This document shows positions 34,521-43,516 of a stretch of DNA of 64,000 nucleotides, piece after piece. The stretch is from Bin87 sp963668585 (GTDB lineage: Bacteria; Chloroflexota; Dehalococcoidia; Lucifugimonadales; UBA3495), in the NCBI GenBank assembly GCA_963668585.1, contig OY764869.1, positions 2,914,001 to 2,978,000 on the forward strand, written 5' to 3'. The translations under genes and the position numbers were made by a program. The number at the start of each line of letters is the position of its first letter. Position 1 is the stretch's first letter. The notes under the pieces are model-generated. The model saw nothing but the letters and a program-made list of their open reading frames with translations. It was not told where the DNA came from and did no database searches.

Positions 34521-35378
34521 TCACCGCCCCTGGAAGCTGAAACCCAGCCTACGCGTGAGGGTCGCCCAGAAATAATTCGGCTCATTTGCCCGCAGGAACC
34601 GCGCGCGGTAAGGGCTGCGGGTAATGCGGACCCAATCACCCGGGTCGATGGGATGATTCTCGAAACCGTCCACGCTGATGGTGGCTTCCTGCGAGCCCTC
34701 CAGGTGGAAATCAACGCTGCTGGTGGGCCTGAGCACCAATGGCGTCGTCAATCCAACGTGGGACGCCAGCGGGGTCAGGACAACGTCGTCGGACAGCGGA
34801 TCGATGATCGGCCCGCCGGCTGCGAAGCTGTAACCGGTGCTGCCGGTGGCGGTGGCAAGTATCACCCCGTCCGCCCGGAAGGTGGACACGTCGGCGCTAT
34901 CGATGACGGCGCGTACCGTGATCACCCTCGACACCCGGCTACGGGAAAGCACGATATCGTTGAGGGCGTGGTACGGCCCCTGCGTGGTTGGGGTTTCGGT
35001 TTCGCCCGTCGCCCGCTTGTGCACCACCGCCATCAGCATGCTGTGCTCGGATACGCGGGCTTCACCGTCAAGGTAGCGGGGCAGCTGGTCCATGACGCCC
35101 GGCACCGTCAATTCCGTCATGAAACCCAACCGGCCCATGTTGATGCCCAGCAGGGGAACCCCGGTTGGCGCGACGGCGCGGTTCACTCTGAGGATGGTGC
35201 CGTCACCACCAATCGTGATCACGAGGTCGGTATCTTTGGCCCGCGTGGCGAGGTCGTCAGCATCCTCCGCCCTGAGGATCCAACTGTTGGAACCCAGGTT
35301 GAGTTCGCCCACTATGGCGTGTGCCAGGTCAAGGGTCTCCGGTATCAGGTCGTTGTACGCAATTCCGACGGTTGGCAT
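34521..35378 (-). CDS. nadK: NAD kinase
   Basis: The 285-residue product phosphorylates NAD to NADP. The family motifs are ITIGGDGTILRV, GVPLLGINMGRLGFMTEL, the HALNDIVLSRS substrate loop, RADGVILATATGSTGYSFAAGGPII and the DFHLEGSQEATISVDG region. It is 6 bases from nuoN upstream and 7 from the Nudix pair downstream, so it sits in the middle of the energy block. NADPH supply and NAD(H) handling may be co-expressed with complex I. Confidence 0.96.
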   Translation of the reverse strand: MPTVGIAYNDLIPETLDLAHAIVGELNLGSNSWILRAEDADDLATRAKDTDLVITIGGDGTILRVNRAVAPTGVPLLGINMGRLGFMTELTVPGVMDQLPRYLDGEARVSEHSMLMAVVHKRATGETETPTTQGPYHALNDIVLSRSRVSRVITVRAVIDSADVSTFRADGVILATATGSTGYSFAAGGPIIDPLSDDVVLTPLASHVGLTTPLVLRPTSSVDFHLEGSQEATISVDGFENHPIDPGDWVRITRSPYRARFLRANEPNYFWATLTRRLGFSFQGR

Positions 35379-35384
35379 TGTCGA

Positions 35385-36893
35385 TCACCCACCCCCGAGC
35401 ACGGAAACCGCGCGCTCCGCCGCTCCCAACAGAGTCCCCGGAGCCACGCCCAGCCACAACAGGGCCAGCGTCGACACGCCCAACGCCACGTTGACCGGCC
35501 ACGATGCTCCTACACGCTCAGTGTCCAATGGCGTCTGCAGGAACATCACCTTGATGACCCTCAGGTAGTAGTAGGCCGATACCACGCTGTTGACCACGCC
35601 GATGATGACCAGCCACGTCATGAGGGACTCGCCCGTGTTTATGGCCGCCGCGAACACATAGATTTTCGCGATGAATATCCCGGTGGGTGGCACCCCGACC
35701 AACGCGATGAGCGCCAGCGCCAGCGCAATCGCCAGGAACGGCGCCCTCCGTAGCATACCGGCATAGTCGTATATCTCGTCGCTGTTGATTCGGTTGCCGA
35801 TGCAAACGATGGCGAAGAAGGCGGTGAGGTTCGCCGCGGTGTAGGCGGCGAGGTAGAAAAGGACGCTACTGGGCCCGAAACTTGCGGTGCCCCCGGCGGA
35901 TGCCACCGCGGCCACACCTACCAGTATGTAACCGGCGTGGGCCACCGTGCTGTATCCGAACATCCTTTTGATATTGCGTTGCGCGATGGCGACCAGGTTG
36001 CCGACGGTCATGGACAAAGCCGCCAATCCGGCCAGCAGCACCCACCAGTCTCCCTCCAACGCTTCAAAACCGATGTAAAAAACGCGCAGGACGAGCGCAA
36101 AAGCGGCGGCCTTGCTCGCCACCGAAAGGAACGCCACCATCGGAGTCGGCGCTCCCTCATACACATCAGGCACCCACATCTGGAACGGCGCCGCCGACAT
36201 CTTGAACCCGAAGCCGACCAGCAGCAACACCACCGCCAGCAGAACCGCCAGACTCCCGAAGGGGAATGCGCCGGCAGACGCGCTGGCGCTGAGCGCCACG
36301 GCGATCTCTTCGAGCCGGGTGCTGCCGGTGAAGCCGTATATCAGCGCCATGCCGTAGAGCATCAATGCGCTGCTCAATGCGCCGATGATGAGGAATTTCA
36401 TGCCGGCTTCGCTGGAGCGCCCGTTGGGGAGGAACGCCGCCAGCGCCGCCAGCGGCAAGGTGATCAACTCCAACGCGATATACATGGTGATCAGTTCGCT
36501 GGCGCCGGCCAACAGCATCATGCCCGTGGCAGATAGCAGCAGGAGACCGAAAAACTCGCCCTGCAGGCGTTCCATCCGACGCACGTAGTCGGTTGACACC
36601 AGCACCACCAGGCCAACCGCTGCCAGGATCAGGAAATTGAAGAACAGGGAGAATTTGTCGATGGACAGGGTGTAGAGGATGACCGACCCTTCGGCTGTCA
36701 ATCCGCTCTCTCCCGACGCGGCGAGGTCGGCCACCTGCCACGCGCTCAGGGCCGCCGGAACCGCCAGTCCAATGAACGACAATCCCACCAGCAGGCCGGT
36801 ACGCCGGGTGACCAGATCCACAACGATGACCAGCATCGCCAGGGCGGCCAGCGCAAGGTGCGGTGAAACCAGGTACAGATCGTAAGCGGTCAT
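35385..36893 (-). CDS. nuoN: Complex I subunit NuoN
   Basis: The 502-residue product is one of three antiporter-like membrane subunits that pump protons. About 14 hydrophobic helices are visible. GMMLLAGASELITMYIALELITLPLAALAAF carries the helix-5 Glu, and KMSAAPFQMWVPDVYEGAPTP and IKRMFGYSTVAHAGYILVGV are diagnostic. I start at ATG 36891-36893 (MTAYDLYL); the frame extends to 37016 within nuoM but adds a non-membrane tail. Confidence 0.95.
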   Translation of the reverse strand: MTAYDLYLVSPHLALAALAMLVIVVDLVTRRTGLLVGLSFIGLAVPAALSAWQVADLAASGESGLTAEGSVILYTLSIDKFSLFFNFLILAAVGLVVLVSTDYVRRMERLQGEFFGLLLLSATGMMLLAGASELITMYIALELITLPLAALAAFLPNGRSSEAGMKFLIIGALSSALMLYGMALIYGFTGSTRLEEIAVALSASASAGAFPFGSLAVLLAVVLLLVGFGFKMSAAPFQMWVPDVYEGAPTPMVAFLSVASKAAAFALVLRVFYIGFEALEGDWWVLLAGLAALSMTVGNLVAIAQRNIKRMFGYSTVAHAGYILVGVAAVASAGGTASFGPSSVLFYLAAYTAANLTAFFAIVCIGNRINSDEIYDYAGMLRRAPFLAIALALALIALVGVPPTGIFIAKIYVFAAAINTGESLMTWLVIIGVVNSVVSAYYYLRVIKVMFLQTPLDTERVGASWPVNVALGVSTLALLWLGVAPGTLLGAAERAVSVLGGG

Positions 36894-36912
36894 ATCCTGC
36901 TGCGACTCTTGT

Positions 36913-38451
36913 TCAGTTGGTGGCGCCCGCCACGCCGACGTTGTAACCGTGGATAATTGGCTCCAGCCCGTCGCGGAAGACGTCGGTAAGCCATGCCGGG
37001 TAGATGCCCACCACAAATATGCTGATGACCAGCAGCGCCAGGGGAACCATCTCGACCGGCGATGCGTCGGTCAGGTTGTCCCAGCGCGCGGGTCGCGGGC
37101 CGAACATGGTGCGTTGGATCATCCACAGGATGTATGCGGCGGCCAGGATGATGCCCAGTACAGCGAGAATCGTCAGCACAGGGAAAGCCCGGAATCCGCC
37201 GAAGAACACCAGCAACTCGGAAACGAACCCGCTCATCGCCGGCAATCCCAGTGATGCTGCGCCGGCCACCAGGAACGCACCGGCCACCAATGGCATACGG
37301 TTGGCCAACCCACCCAGGTCAGGTATGTAACGGGTGTGCGTTTTTTCGTAAAGGATGCCCACCGCCACAAACAGCAGTCCCGTAATGGTTCCATGAGTGA
37401 ATAACTGCATCGCCGCACCGGTGAGGCCAGCGTCCGTCAGCGCTCCGCTGGCCGCCGCGACCGAACCGATTCCAAGCAGCACCAGACCCATGTGGCTGAC
37501 GCTTGAGTAGGCGATCAACCGCTTCAGGTCCGTTTGACGCAGCGTGACCACTGCCCCGTAGAGCACGCTGACTACGCCCAGAATCACAATGGGCAGCGCG
37601 TAGGTGTGCAACTGCTCGGGGAACATTCCGGCGTTGACTCTCAGCAGGCCGTAACCGCCCATTTTCAGCATCACGCCGGCCAGCATTACGCTGCCGGCGG
37701 TGGGCGCATCGGTGTGCGCGTCGGGCAACCAGGTGTGTACCGGCCAGGTCGGTAGCTTCACGGCGAATGCTACGAAGAACAGCCAGAACAGTACCCCCAT
37801 GGGCAACGCGGCCCTCGAAGCATCCAGAGCGCCGGCCGGTTCCAGCAAACGCGTCATGTCAAAACTGCCCACGCCGGAACTCACGAATACGGCGACGATG
37901 GCCACCAGCATGAATGCCGACCCGAGTATCGTGAACATCAGGAACTTCATCGCCGAGTATTCACGCCGCCCGGTTCCCCATGTGGAGATGAGCAGGTACA
38001 TGGGCACCAGTTCCACTTCCCAGAAGAGGAAGAACAGGAGGAAGTCCAGCGAGGTGAAGACTCCCATGACCGCCGTTTGGAGCACGAACAGCCAGACGAA
38101 ATATTCTTTGACGCGGGTGTTGATGTGGAAGGACACGAACACTGCGCACAGGCCCAGCAGTCCGGTGAGCATCACCAGGGGAGCGCTGATGCCGTCCACT
38201 CCCAACAGATAGCTTGCCTGCACCGTCCCGGTGTCTATCCAATCGATGCGGTCGATGAGTTGGAACCGGTCTCCCCCGGGCCGGAACATCACGAACACTA
38301 CGACCGACAGCGCCAGGTCAGCCAGCGCCACCGCGCCAGCGATCCACCGGACCGCCCGGTCGGTTCGCGCCACGCCCGTGGCCAACACCAGCGCGGCTAC
38401 CGCCGGCAGAAAGACGGTGGCAGTCAGCAGTCCATTGAATCCACTCAGCAT
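36913..38451 (-). CDS. nuoM: Complex I subunit NuoM
   Basis: The 512-residue product is the second antiporter-like subunit. FFLFWEVELVPMYLLISTWG holds the key Glu, and KLPTWPVHTWLPDAHTDAPT, LMLKMGGYGLLR-type and LKRLIAYSSVSHMGLVLLGI motifs follow. It lies 6 bases after nuoL and 19 before nuoN. It translocates protons in the distal membrane arm. Confidence 0.96.
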   Translation of the reverse strand: MLSGFNGLLTATVFLPAVAALVLATGVARTDRAVRWIAGAVALADLALSVVVFVMFRPGGDRFQLIDRIDWIDTGTVQASYLLGVDGISAPLVMLTGLLGLCAVFVSFHINTRVKEYFVWLFVLQTAVMGVFTSLDFLLFFLFWEVELVPMYLLISTWGTGRREYSAMKFLMFTILGSAFMLVAIVAVFVSSGVGSFDMTRLLEPAGALDASRAALPMGVLFWLFFVAFAVKLPTWPVHTWLPDAHTDAPTAGSVMLAGVMLKMGGYGLLRVNAGMFPEQLHTYALPIVILGVVSVLYGAVVTLRQTDLKRLIAYSSVSHMGLVLLGIGSVAAASGALTDAGLTGAAMQLFTHGTITGLLFVAVGILYEKTHTRYIPDLGGLANRMPLVAGAFLVAGAASLGLPAMSGFVSELLVFFGGFRAFPVLTILAVLGIILAAAYILWMIQRTMFGPRPARWDNLTDASPVEMVPLALLVISIFVVGIYPAWLTDVFRDGLEPIIHGYNVGVAGATN

Positions 38452-38457
38452 CGTCGA

Positions 38458-40497
38458 TTACCCAAGGATCAGATAGAGCACAATGATGACAACGCCGCCC
38501 GCGGCCGCGACCAGCGGATAAGTCTGGACCTGACCGTTCTGGGCCAGCGCGATCAGGCTGCCGATGTTCCGCGAAATCCAGCCGACCAATCCCACTATCC
38601 CGTCCACGATGTTGCGGTCCACCCAGTCTGTGATGGCGGCAACCAGGCGATAGAAGAGACGCCCGACAATCAATCCCTCGTAGAGATGGTCAAGGTAATA
38701 CCGTTGCGCCAACACGGTGTGAACCGGGCCGCCTTTGGTCAGCGGGTCCGCATTGGTGAACGGCCTTGGCCAGGCATAGGTCAGCACAGCCAGACCAATG
38801 CCCACCAACGCCACAACGTTGGAAATTATCGCCATCTCGATACTGAACGGCGGCGCATGGTGTCCGTTATGCAGACCGGAGGCGAAGTACTCCGTGAGCC
38901 AGTGCGACGGTATCAACCCGAACACGCTCTTGACCCCGATGGGATTGGCGATCCATCCCGCGATGACTGCGCTGATGCCCAGGAAACCCATGGGCAATAC
39001 CATGACCCAGGGAGATTCTCCCAGATGCACATGGTGGCTGACGCCCGTGGGAGCGGGTTGCCCCACTTCCTCGCAATCGTGCAACTCCTGCTCGCCGCCG
39101 CCGCGAAACTCACCGTGGAATGTTAGATGCACCATGCGGAAGGAGTAAAACGCGGTCATCAGCACGCCAACAAGCAGCAGAATGAACACCAGCAGGCTGA
39201 CCGACGTCTCCACCGCACCCGTGCCCAACCAGGCTTCCAGCAGGATCTCATCCTTGCTCCAGAACCCTGCCAGCGGGAATATGCCCACCAGGCTCAGCGC
39301 TCCGATGACCGTCAACCAGTAGGTGAACGGCATCGCCTTGCGCAACCCGCCCATGTACATCATGTTGAAGGTGCCGGCTGCATGGTTGACGCTTCCCGCT
39401 CCCAGGAACAGCAGCGCCTTGAAGAACGCATGGGTGAAGAGGTGGAACAGCGCGGCATTGTATGCCCCGATGCCCAGCGCGGCCATCATGTAGCCCAACT
39501 GGCTCACCGTGGAATAGGCCATCACCCGCTTGATGTCGTTGGCCGCGAGGCCCATGGTCGCCGCGAACACGGCGGTGAACGCCCCGATCAGAGCCACCAC
39601 CATCATCGCGCCTTCCGACTCGGAGAACACGGGGAAAAACCGGCCCACGAGGAAAACCCCTGCCGCCACCATCGTCGCGGCGTGGATCAACGCGCTCACC
39701 GGGGTCGGGCCCTCCATGGCATCGGGGAGCCAGGTATGCAAGGGGAACTGGCCGCTCTTGCCGGCCGCCCCTGCGAACAGGCCCAGACATAGCCACAGCA
39801 ACGCTCCGCCGGCCACGATGCCCGCGCCTCCTGCCGCTATGGGCGCGGCCGCGGCCCAGATGTCGGGGATGTGCAGTGCATTCAACCCGTGTACCGCGAA
39901 ATCGTCCGCATGGAAGAACAGGTAGATTATCGCCAGCAGGAAACCCACGTCGCCAATGCGCGTGATGATGAATGCTTTCTTTGCCGCCGCCGCCGCAGAA
40001 GGCCGGTTGTGCCAGAACCCAATCAGCAGGTATGACGACAGTCCCACCAATTCCCAGAACACGTACATCTGGACGATGTTCGAAGCCAACACTAAACCGA
40101 TCATGGACGCGCTGAACAGCGACATATAGGCGTAGTACCTGGCGAAACTCTCGTCGCCGTCCATGTAGCCCAACGAGTAAATCTGCACCATCAGGCTTAC
40201 GCCCGTCACCACCACCAGCATCACGTTGGTCAGCGGATCGATGAGCAAACCCATCTGCACCGCCGCGCCGGGCGCCAGATCCAGCCACAGGTGCGGCGCA
40301 AACTCGTACACCACAGCGTGCGCCGACGACTGCAGCAGCCACAGCGACAGCACGAAGCCAACGCCCAACGCGGCGATGGTCAGGTAGCCGGCCAACTTGG
40401 CCACGCTCGGGCCCAACGGCCGTATCACCGCGCCAATCACCAGGAATGACGCGACGGGCAGCAGGAATATCGCCCAAACCAGTGCTTCGTTCAGCAT
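38458..40497 (-). CDS. nuoL: Complex I subunit NuoL
   Basis: The 679-residue product is the most distal antiporter-like subunit. MYVFWELVGLSSYLLIGFWH, KSGQFPLHTWLPDAMEGPTPVSA, HAATMVAAGVFLVGRFFP and IKRVMAYSTVSQLGYMMAAL are all typical. The extended C-terminus forms the lateral helix that runs along the membrane arm. A His-rich loop (near residue 500, HHVHLGE) is a local feature. It follows the DUF2007 gene by 13 bases. Confidence 0.96.
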   Translation of the reverse strand: MLNEALVWAIFLLPVASFLVIGAVIRPLGPSVAKLAGYLTIAALGVGFVLSLWLLQSSAHAVVYEFAPHLWLDLAPGAAVQMGLLIDPLTNVMLVVVTGVSLMVQIYSLGYMDGDESFARYYAYMSLFSASMIGLVLASNIVQMYVFWELVGLSSYLLIGFWHNRPSAAAAAKKAFIITRIGDVGFLLAIIYLFFHADDFAVHGLNALHIPDIWAAAAPIAAGGAGIVAGGALLWLCLGLFAGAAGKSGQFPLHTWLPDAMEGPTPVSALIHAATMVAAGVFLVGRFFPVFSESEGAMMVVALIGAFTAVFAATMGLAANDIKRVMAYSTVSQLGYMMAALGIGAYNAALFHLFTHAFFKALLFLGAGSVNHAAGTFNMMYMGGLRKAMPFTYWLTVIGALSLVGIFPLAGFWSKDEILLEAWLGTGAVETSVSLLVFILLLVGVLMTAFYSFRMVHLTFHGEFRGGGEQELHDCEEVGQPAPTGVSHHVHLGESPWVMVLPMGFLGISAVIAGWIANPIGVKSVFGLIPSHWLTEYFASGLHNGHHAPPFSIEMAIISNVVALVGIGLAVLTYAWPRPFTNADPLTKGGPVHTVLAQRYYLDHLYEGLIVGRLFYRLVAAITDWVDRNIVDGIVGLVGWISRNIGSLIALAQNGQVQTYPLVAAAGGVVIIVLYLILG

Positions 40498-40510
40498 TGC
40501 CGGCCTGTCC

Positions 40511-40705
40511 TCACAGTTTCCGGACGATTTCTTCGGCTACGTGCTCTCGTCCCTTGGGCACGTAGATGCGAAACGGCACGCGTTCGCTCCAGTCGCGGAT
40601 ATCTCCTTCCGGCAGGATGCGGCTAGGGAGTCCCTCGGCTTCAAGGACTTCCTTCCAAACCTCGGCGGCCATCAGGTTGGGGGCGCGTTTGAATTCTACC
40701 CACAT
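40511..40705 (-). CDS. DUF2007-like small protein between nuoK and nuoL
   Basis: The 64-residue product reads MWVEFKRAPNLMAAEVWKEV, then EGLPSRILPEGDIRDW and a final strand PFRIYVPKGREHVAEEIVRKL. This beta-alpha-beta pattern matches the putative signal-transducing DUF2007 domain (ACT/ferredoxin-like fold). The upstream part of the frame (to 40816) overlaps nuoK and is not used. It lies 37 bases after nuoK and 13 before nuoL, which interrupts the standard gene order. Its role is unknown; control or assembly of complex I is a guess from position. Confidence 0.75.
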   Translation of the reverse strand: MWVEFKRAPNLMAAEVWKEVLEAEGLPSRILPEGDIRDWSERVPFRIYVPKGREHVAEEIVRKL

Positions 40706-40742
40706 GATCGTTTCGTCTTTGCTCTTGCCTTTGGGTACCTGG

Positions 40743-41072
40743 TCAGTGGCGCATCGCCGCCGCGTCGGTGAGGTCCACGCTTTCATTGGTGCGGAACATC
40801 GCGAAAACGATCCCAAGACCCAGCGCGATTTCCGCAGCCGCGACCGTGATGATAAACACGGCGAACACCTGGCCGGTCAACACGGCGGACAGTGTTTCCT
40901 GCACCGCGTAGGGAGCCAACCAGCGTCCCATCGCCACCAGCGTCAGATTCACGCCGTTGAACATCAACTCTATGGACATGAGCACGGCGATGAAATTCCT
41001 TCGCGCCAGTGCTCCGTAGAGTCCGATGCAGAACAGCACGGCGGCCACCACCAGCATCGATTCGAGGGACAT
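40743..41072 (-). CDS. nuoK: Complex I subunit NuoK
   Basis: The 109-residue product has three membrane helices, as in the MrpC-like subunit. The Glu of helix 2 is in FIAVLMSIELMFNGVNLTLV and that of helix 3 in ITVAAAEIALGLGIVFAM. Both take part in proton transfer. It lies 5 bases after nuoJ. Confidence 0.95.
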   Translation of the reverse strand: MSLESMLVVAAVLFCIGLYGALARRNFIAVLMSIELMFNGVNLTLVAMGRWLAPYAVQETLSAVLTGQVFAVFIITVAAAEIALGLGIVFAMFRTNESVDLTDAAAMRH

Positions 41073-41077
41073 GAAAC

Positions 41078-41662
41078 CTACCTCCCCCGCCCGCGCGCCA
41101 AGGCCAGTCCGCCAATGGCAGCCGCCAGCAGCAGCAGCGAAACCGCCTCAAAGGGCAGCACGAATTGACCGATGAGCAAATCCGCCAGTCCACCGCCGGC
41201 CACGCTATCCACTTCCTGAGCCGACAGCCCCGAATCCACCAGGCGCGACGCGTCCGGTATTCCCACGGCCTGCGTCTGCGCGATCTGGGATTTGGTCTCT
41301 AGACCCGCTCCGGCCAACGTCGTCCAATCGGTGGTGACCGCTGTGAAAACCATTGCCGTCAGCAGAAGCACGGACACCACCGCCGCCGGTATCTGCAACC
41401 GGTTTGGCGCGTTGCCTTGTTGGACGTCCCGCGTGAGCATCACCCCGAAGATGAACAACACCGCGATGGCGCCGACATAGATCAGTATCTGGACGACGGC
41501 CAGGAACTCGGCGTTCATCAGCACGTAGAAACCGCCGACTGCCACGAATACGGTAGCCAGCAACAGCGCCGCCCGGAACAGGTCGCGCACCATTACCACG
41601 CCCACCGCGCCGGCAATCGCCGTCACCGCCAGGGCCCAGAAGACTACCTGCTCAAACCACAT
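41078..41662 (-). CDS. nuoJ: Complex I subunit NuoJ
   Basis: The 194-residue product has five membrane helices, with the pi-bulge helix motif FVAVGGFYVLMNAEFLAVVQ and YVGAIAVLFIFGVMLTRD. These match the MrpD/ND6-like subunit. It starts one base after the nuoI stop. The C-terminal part after residue 140 is variable, as in other NuoJ. Confidence 0.95.
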   Translation of the reverse strand: MWFEQVVFWALAVTAIAGAVGVVMVRDLFRAALLLATVFVAVGGFYVLMNAEFLAVVQILIYVGAIAVLFIFGVMLTRDVQQGNAPNRLQIPAAVVSVLLLTAMVFTAVTTDWTTLAGAGLETKSQIAQTQAVGIPDASRLVDSGLSAQEVDSVAGGGLADLLIGQFVLPFEAVSLLLLAAAIGGLALARGRGR

Positions 41663-42250
41663 TTAGGCGTCGCCCCCGGCGTCCTGACCGTCGGTGTTGC
41701 CCTCGGACAGGCGCATGCCGGCCTTCTCGTGCCGGTGCCAACGCCAACTCTCGCGGCCAACTTCCCGCCAACCCAACGGCCGGCTGACGCCTGGCCGGTA
41801 TTCCATACCCTCAAGCTGGGGCCGGAACCACGTGCTGGGATGCTTGTCGGCCTGCCGCAAACGGTCGATCGTGATCACCAGGTCGGTGCGCTTGTATTGA
41901 CCCTCTTCAAACCCGCTGCCCATGAAGAGCGCGTCGTATGGGCAGGCCTCCACGCACAGCCCGCAGAACATGCAGCGCTGCAACTCGATGTCGAAGGTCT
42001 CCAGGAGGTATTTGTCCCCCTGGAGCGGAGCGGTTTCGCTGGGCGACGTGACGATCTTGATGATGCCCAGCGGGCAATACTTTGCACAGGAGGCGCAGCC
42101 CGTGCATCGTTCTTCGTACCAGGTGAATTCCTCGCCCCGGAACCGCGGGTGCTGCTTCAACCGCTCCTCCGGATACGACGTCGTGAACGGTTTACGCGCC
42201 AGATTGGTCAGCGTCACCAGCAGACCTTTAGCCATTTCAAGCCCGTACAT
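41663..42250 (-). CDS. nuoI: Complex I subunit NuoI (8Fe-8S ferredoxin type)
   Basis: The 195-residue product carries two [4Fe-4S] motifs: CTGCASCAKYCPLGI and CMFCGLCVEACPYDALFMG. It relays electrons to cluster N2 in NuoB. An N-terminal amphipathic helix (MAKGLLVTLTNLARKPFTTSY) anchors it to the membrane arm. In complexes without NuoEFG this subunit is the likely entry point for ferredoxin or another donor. A GGAGACGCG site precedes the ATG. Confidence 0.95.
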   Translation of the reverse strand: MYGLEMAKGLLVTLTNLARKPFTTSYPEERLKQHPRFRGEEFTWYEERCTGCASCAKYCPLGIIKIVTSPSETAPLQGDKYLLETFDIELQRCMFCGLCVEACPYDALFMGSGFEEGQYKRTDLVITIDRLRQADKHPSTWFRPQLEGMEYRPGVSRPLGWREVGRESWRWHRHEKAGMRLSEGNTDGQDAGGDA

Positions 42251-42268
42251 CGCGTCTCCTCCCCTGGG

Positions 42269-43516
42269 TCAGCCCACTTCAATCGTCGAAACGCCGCGCA
42301 CTACCGGGGCGGTAGCGGCCACCGTCTGTGAACTCGCCTGTACCTTTTCCCGGATGATCCGCCCGAAGAACGCGATTGACGCCGCCGCCACCACGATGTT
42401 TATCGCCGCCATTATCCACAGGTCCGAAGTGGTCAAGACCCCGTTGGCGTCCCGCAGGAAGAACACTTCCAGCACCACGGCTGCCAGGTTGATGATGCTC
42501 AACGGCATGAGGAACTTCCAGCACACCGCCATTATCTGGTCCAGCCGCAGCCTGGGAAAAGTGGAACGGATCCACACGAAAAGGAAAATCCCGATGAAGG
42601 TCTTGATCAGGAACCACAGCCAACCCAGCCAGTCGGCCACCGGGCCGGCCCATCCTGCGAGGAACAGGGTGGCGATCAACCCCGAGACAAACAATGCGCC
42701 GCCGAACTCGGCCGCCTGGATCAACGCAAACTTGATGCCGCTGTACTCGGTGTGGTAACCGGCGATGATCTCCGATTCCGCCTCGGCCACGTCAAACGGG
42801 GTCCGGTTCAGTTCGGCGGACATTCCCGCCAGAAACACGAAGAAGGCCAGGGGCTGCACCAGGAAGAACGGCACGGCCTGCGCCACCACGATATCGCCCA
42901 GCGACATGGAGCCGGCCACCACAACCACGCCCAATAGGGACAGCACCACCGGCACTTCATAGCTGATCAACACGGCCACGGCGCGGCCCGCTCCGAACAG
43001 CGCATAGCGGTTGTTAGACGCCCATCCGGCCGTGAAAATCGCGATGGACGTCAGTGAACTGACCGCCAGGATGAACAGCACGCCCACGTTGAGGTCAACC
43101 AGCGCCACATCCTTGGCGAAGGGTATCACTGAGGTCGCCAGCAGCAACGACGCAACCATGATCACGGGGACTGCTGTGAAAGCCAAACGGTCGGCGCCGT
43201 AGGGTATTATGTCCTCTTTGGTGATCAGCTTGACAAGATCTGCAATTGGTTGGAGGGCTCCGAATGGCCCCCAACGGTTAGGGCCCACGCGGTTCTGGAA
43301 CCTGCCCAGCAACCGCCTCTCGCCCCAGCTAACGATCGCCGCGCCCAGCAACACCGCGTTGATCAGGATCAGCATGATGACCACGCCGGCGACCACGTAG
43401 GACAGCCAGCAAGGCAGAACGTGCGCGGCCAACCCATAGATCCAGTAGAAAAGCGGGTTGCCGCCCAGCATCCCGTCCGGGCTGAGCATATTGTCGGGGG
43501 TGAGGATGCAGCGCAT
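42269..43516 (-). CDS. nuoH: Complex I subunit NuoH
   Basis: The 415-residue product is the ND1-like membrane subunit that forms the quinone tunnel with NuoB and NuoD. GERRLLGRFQNRVGPNRWGPFG, LQPIADLVKLITKEDIIP and AEAESEIIAGYHTEYSGIKF (the acidic E-channel loop) are conserved. Its ATG overlaps the nuoD stop (TAATG). The N-terminus is somewhat longer than usual. Confidence 0.96.
   Translation of the reverse strand: MRCILTPDNMLSPDGMLGGNPLFYWIYGLAAHVLPCWLSYVVAGVVIMLILINAVLLGAAIVSWGERRLLGRFQNRVGPNRWGPFGALQPIADLVKLITKEDIIPYGADRLAFTAVPVIMVASLLLATSVIPFAKDVALVDLNVGVLFILAVSSLTSIAIFTAGWASNNRYALFGAGRAVAVLISYEVPVVLSLLGVVVVAGSMSLGDIVVAQAVPFFLVQPLAFFVFLAGMSAELNRTPFDVAEAESEIIAGYHTEYSGIKFALIQAAEFGGALFVSGLIATLFLAGWAGPVADWLGWLWFLIKTFIGIFLFVWIRSTFPRLRLDQIMAVCWKFLMPLSIINLAAVVLEVFFLRDANGVLTTSDLWIMAAINIVVAAASIAFFGRIIREKVQASSQTVAATAPVVRGVSTIEVG

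Noticed and set aside
36894..37016. Longer N-terminus of nuoN overlapping nuoM.
   Set aside because: The extra residues are polar and Trp/Thr/Ser-rich, and the usual NuoN start fits ATG 36893.
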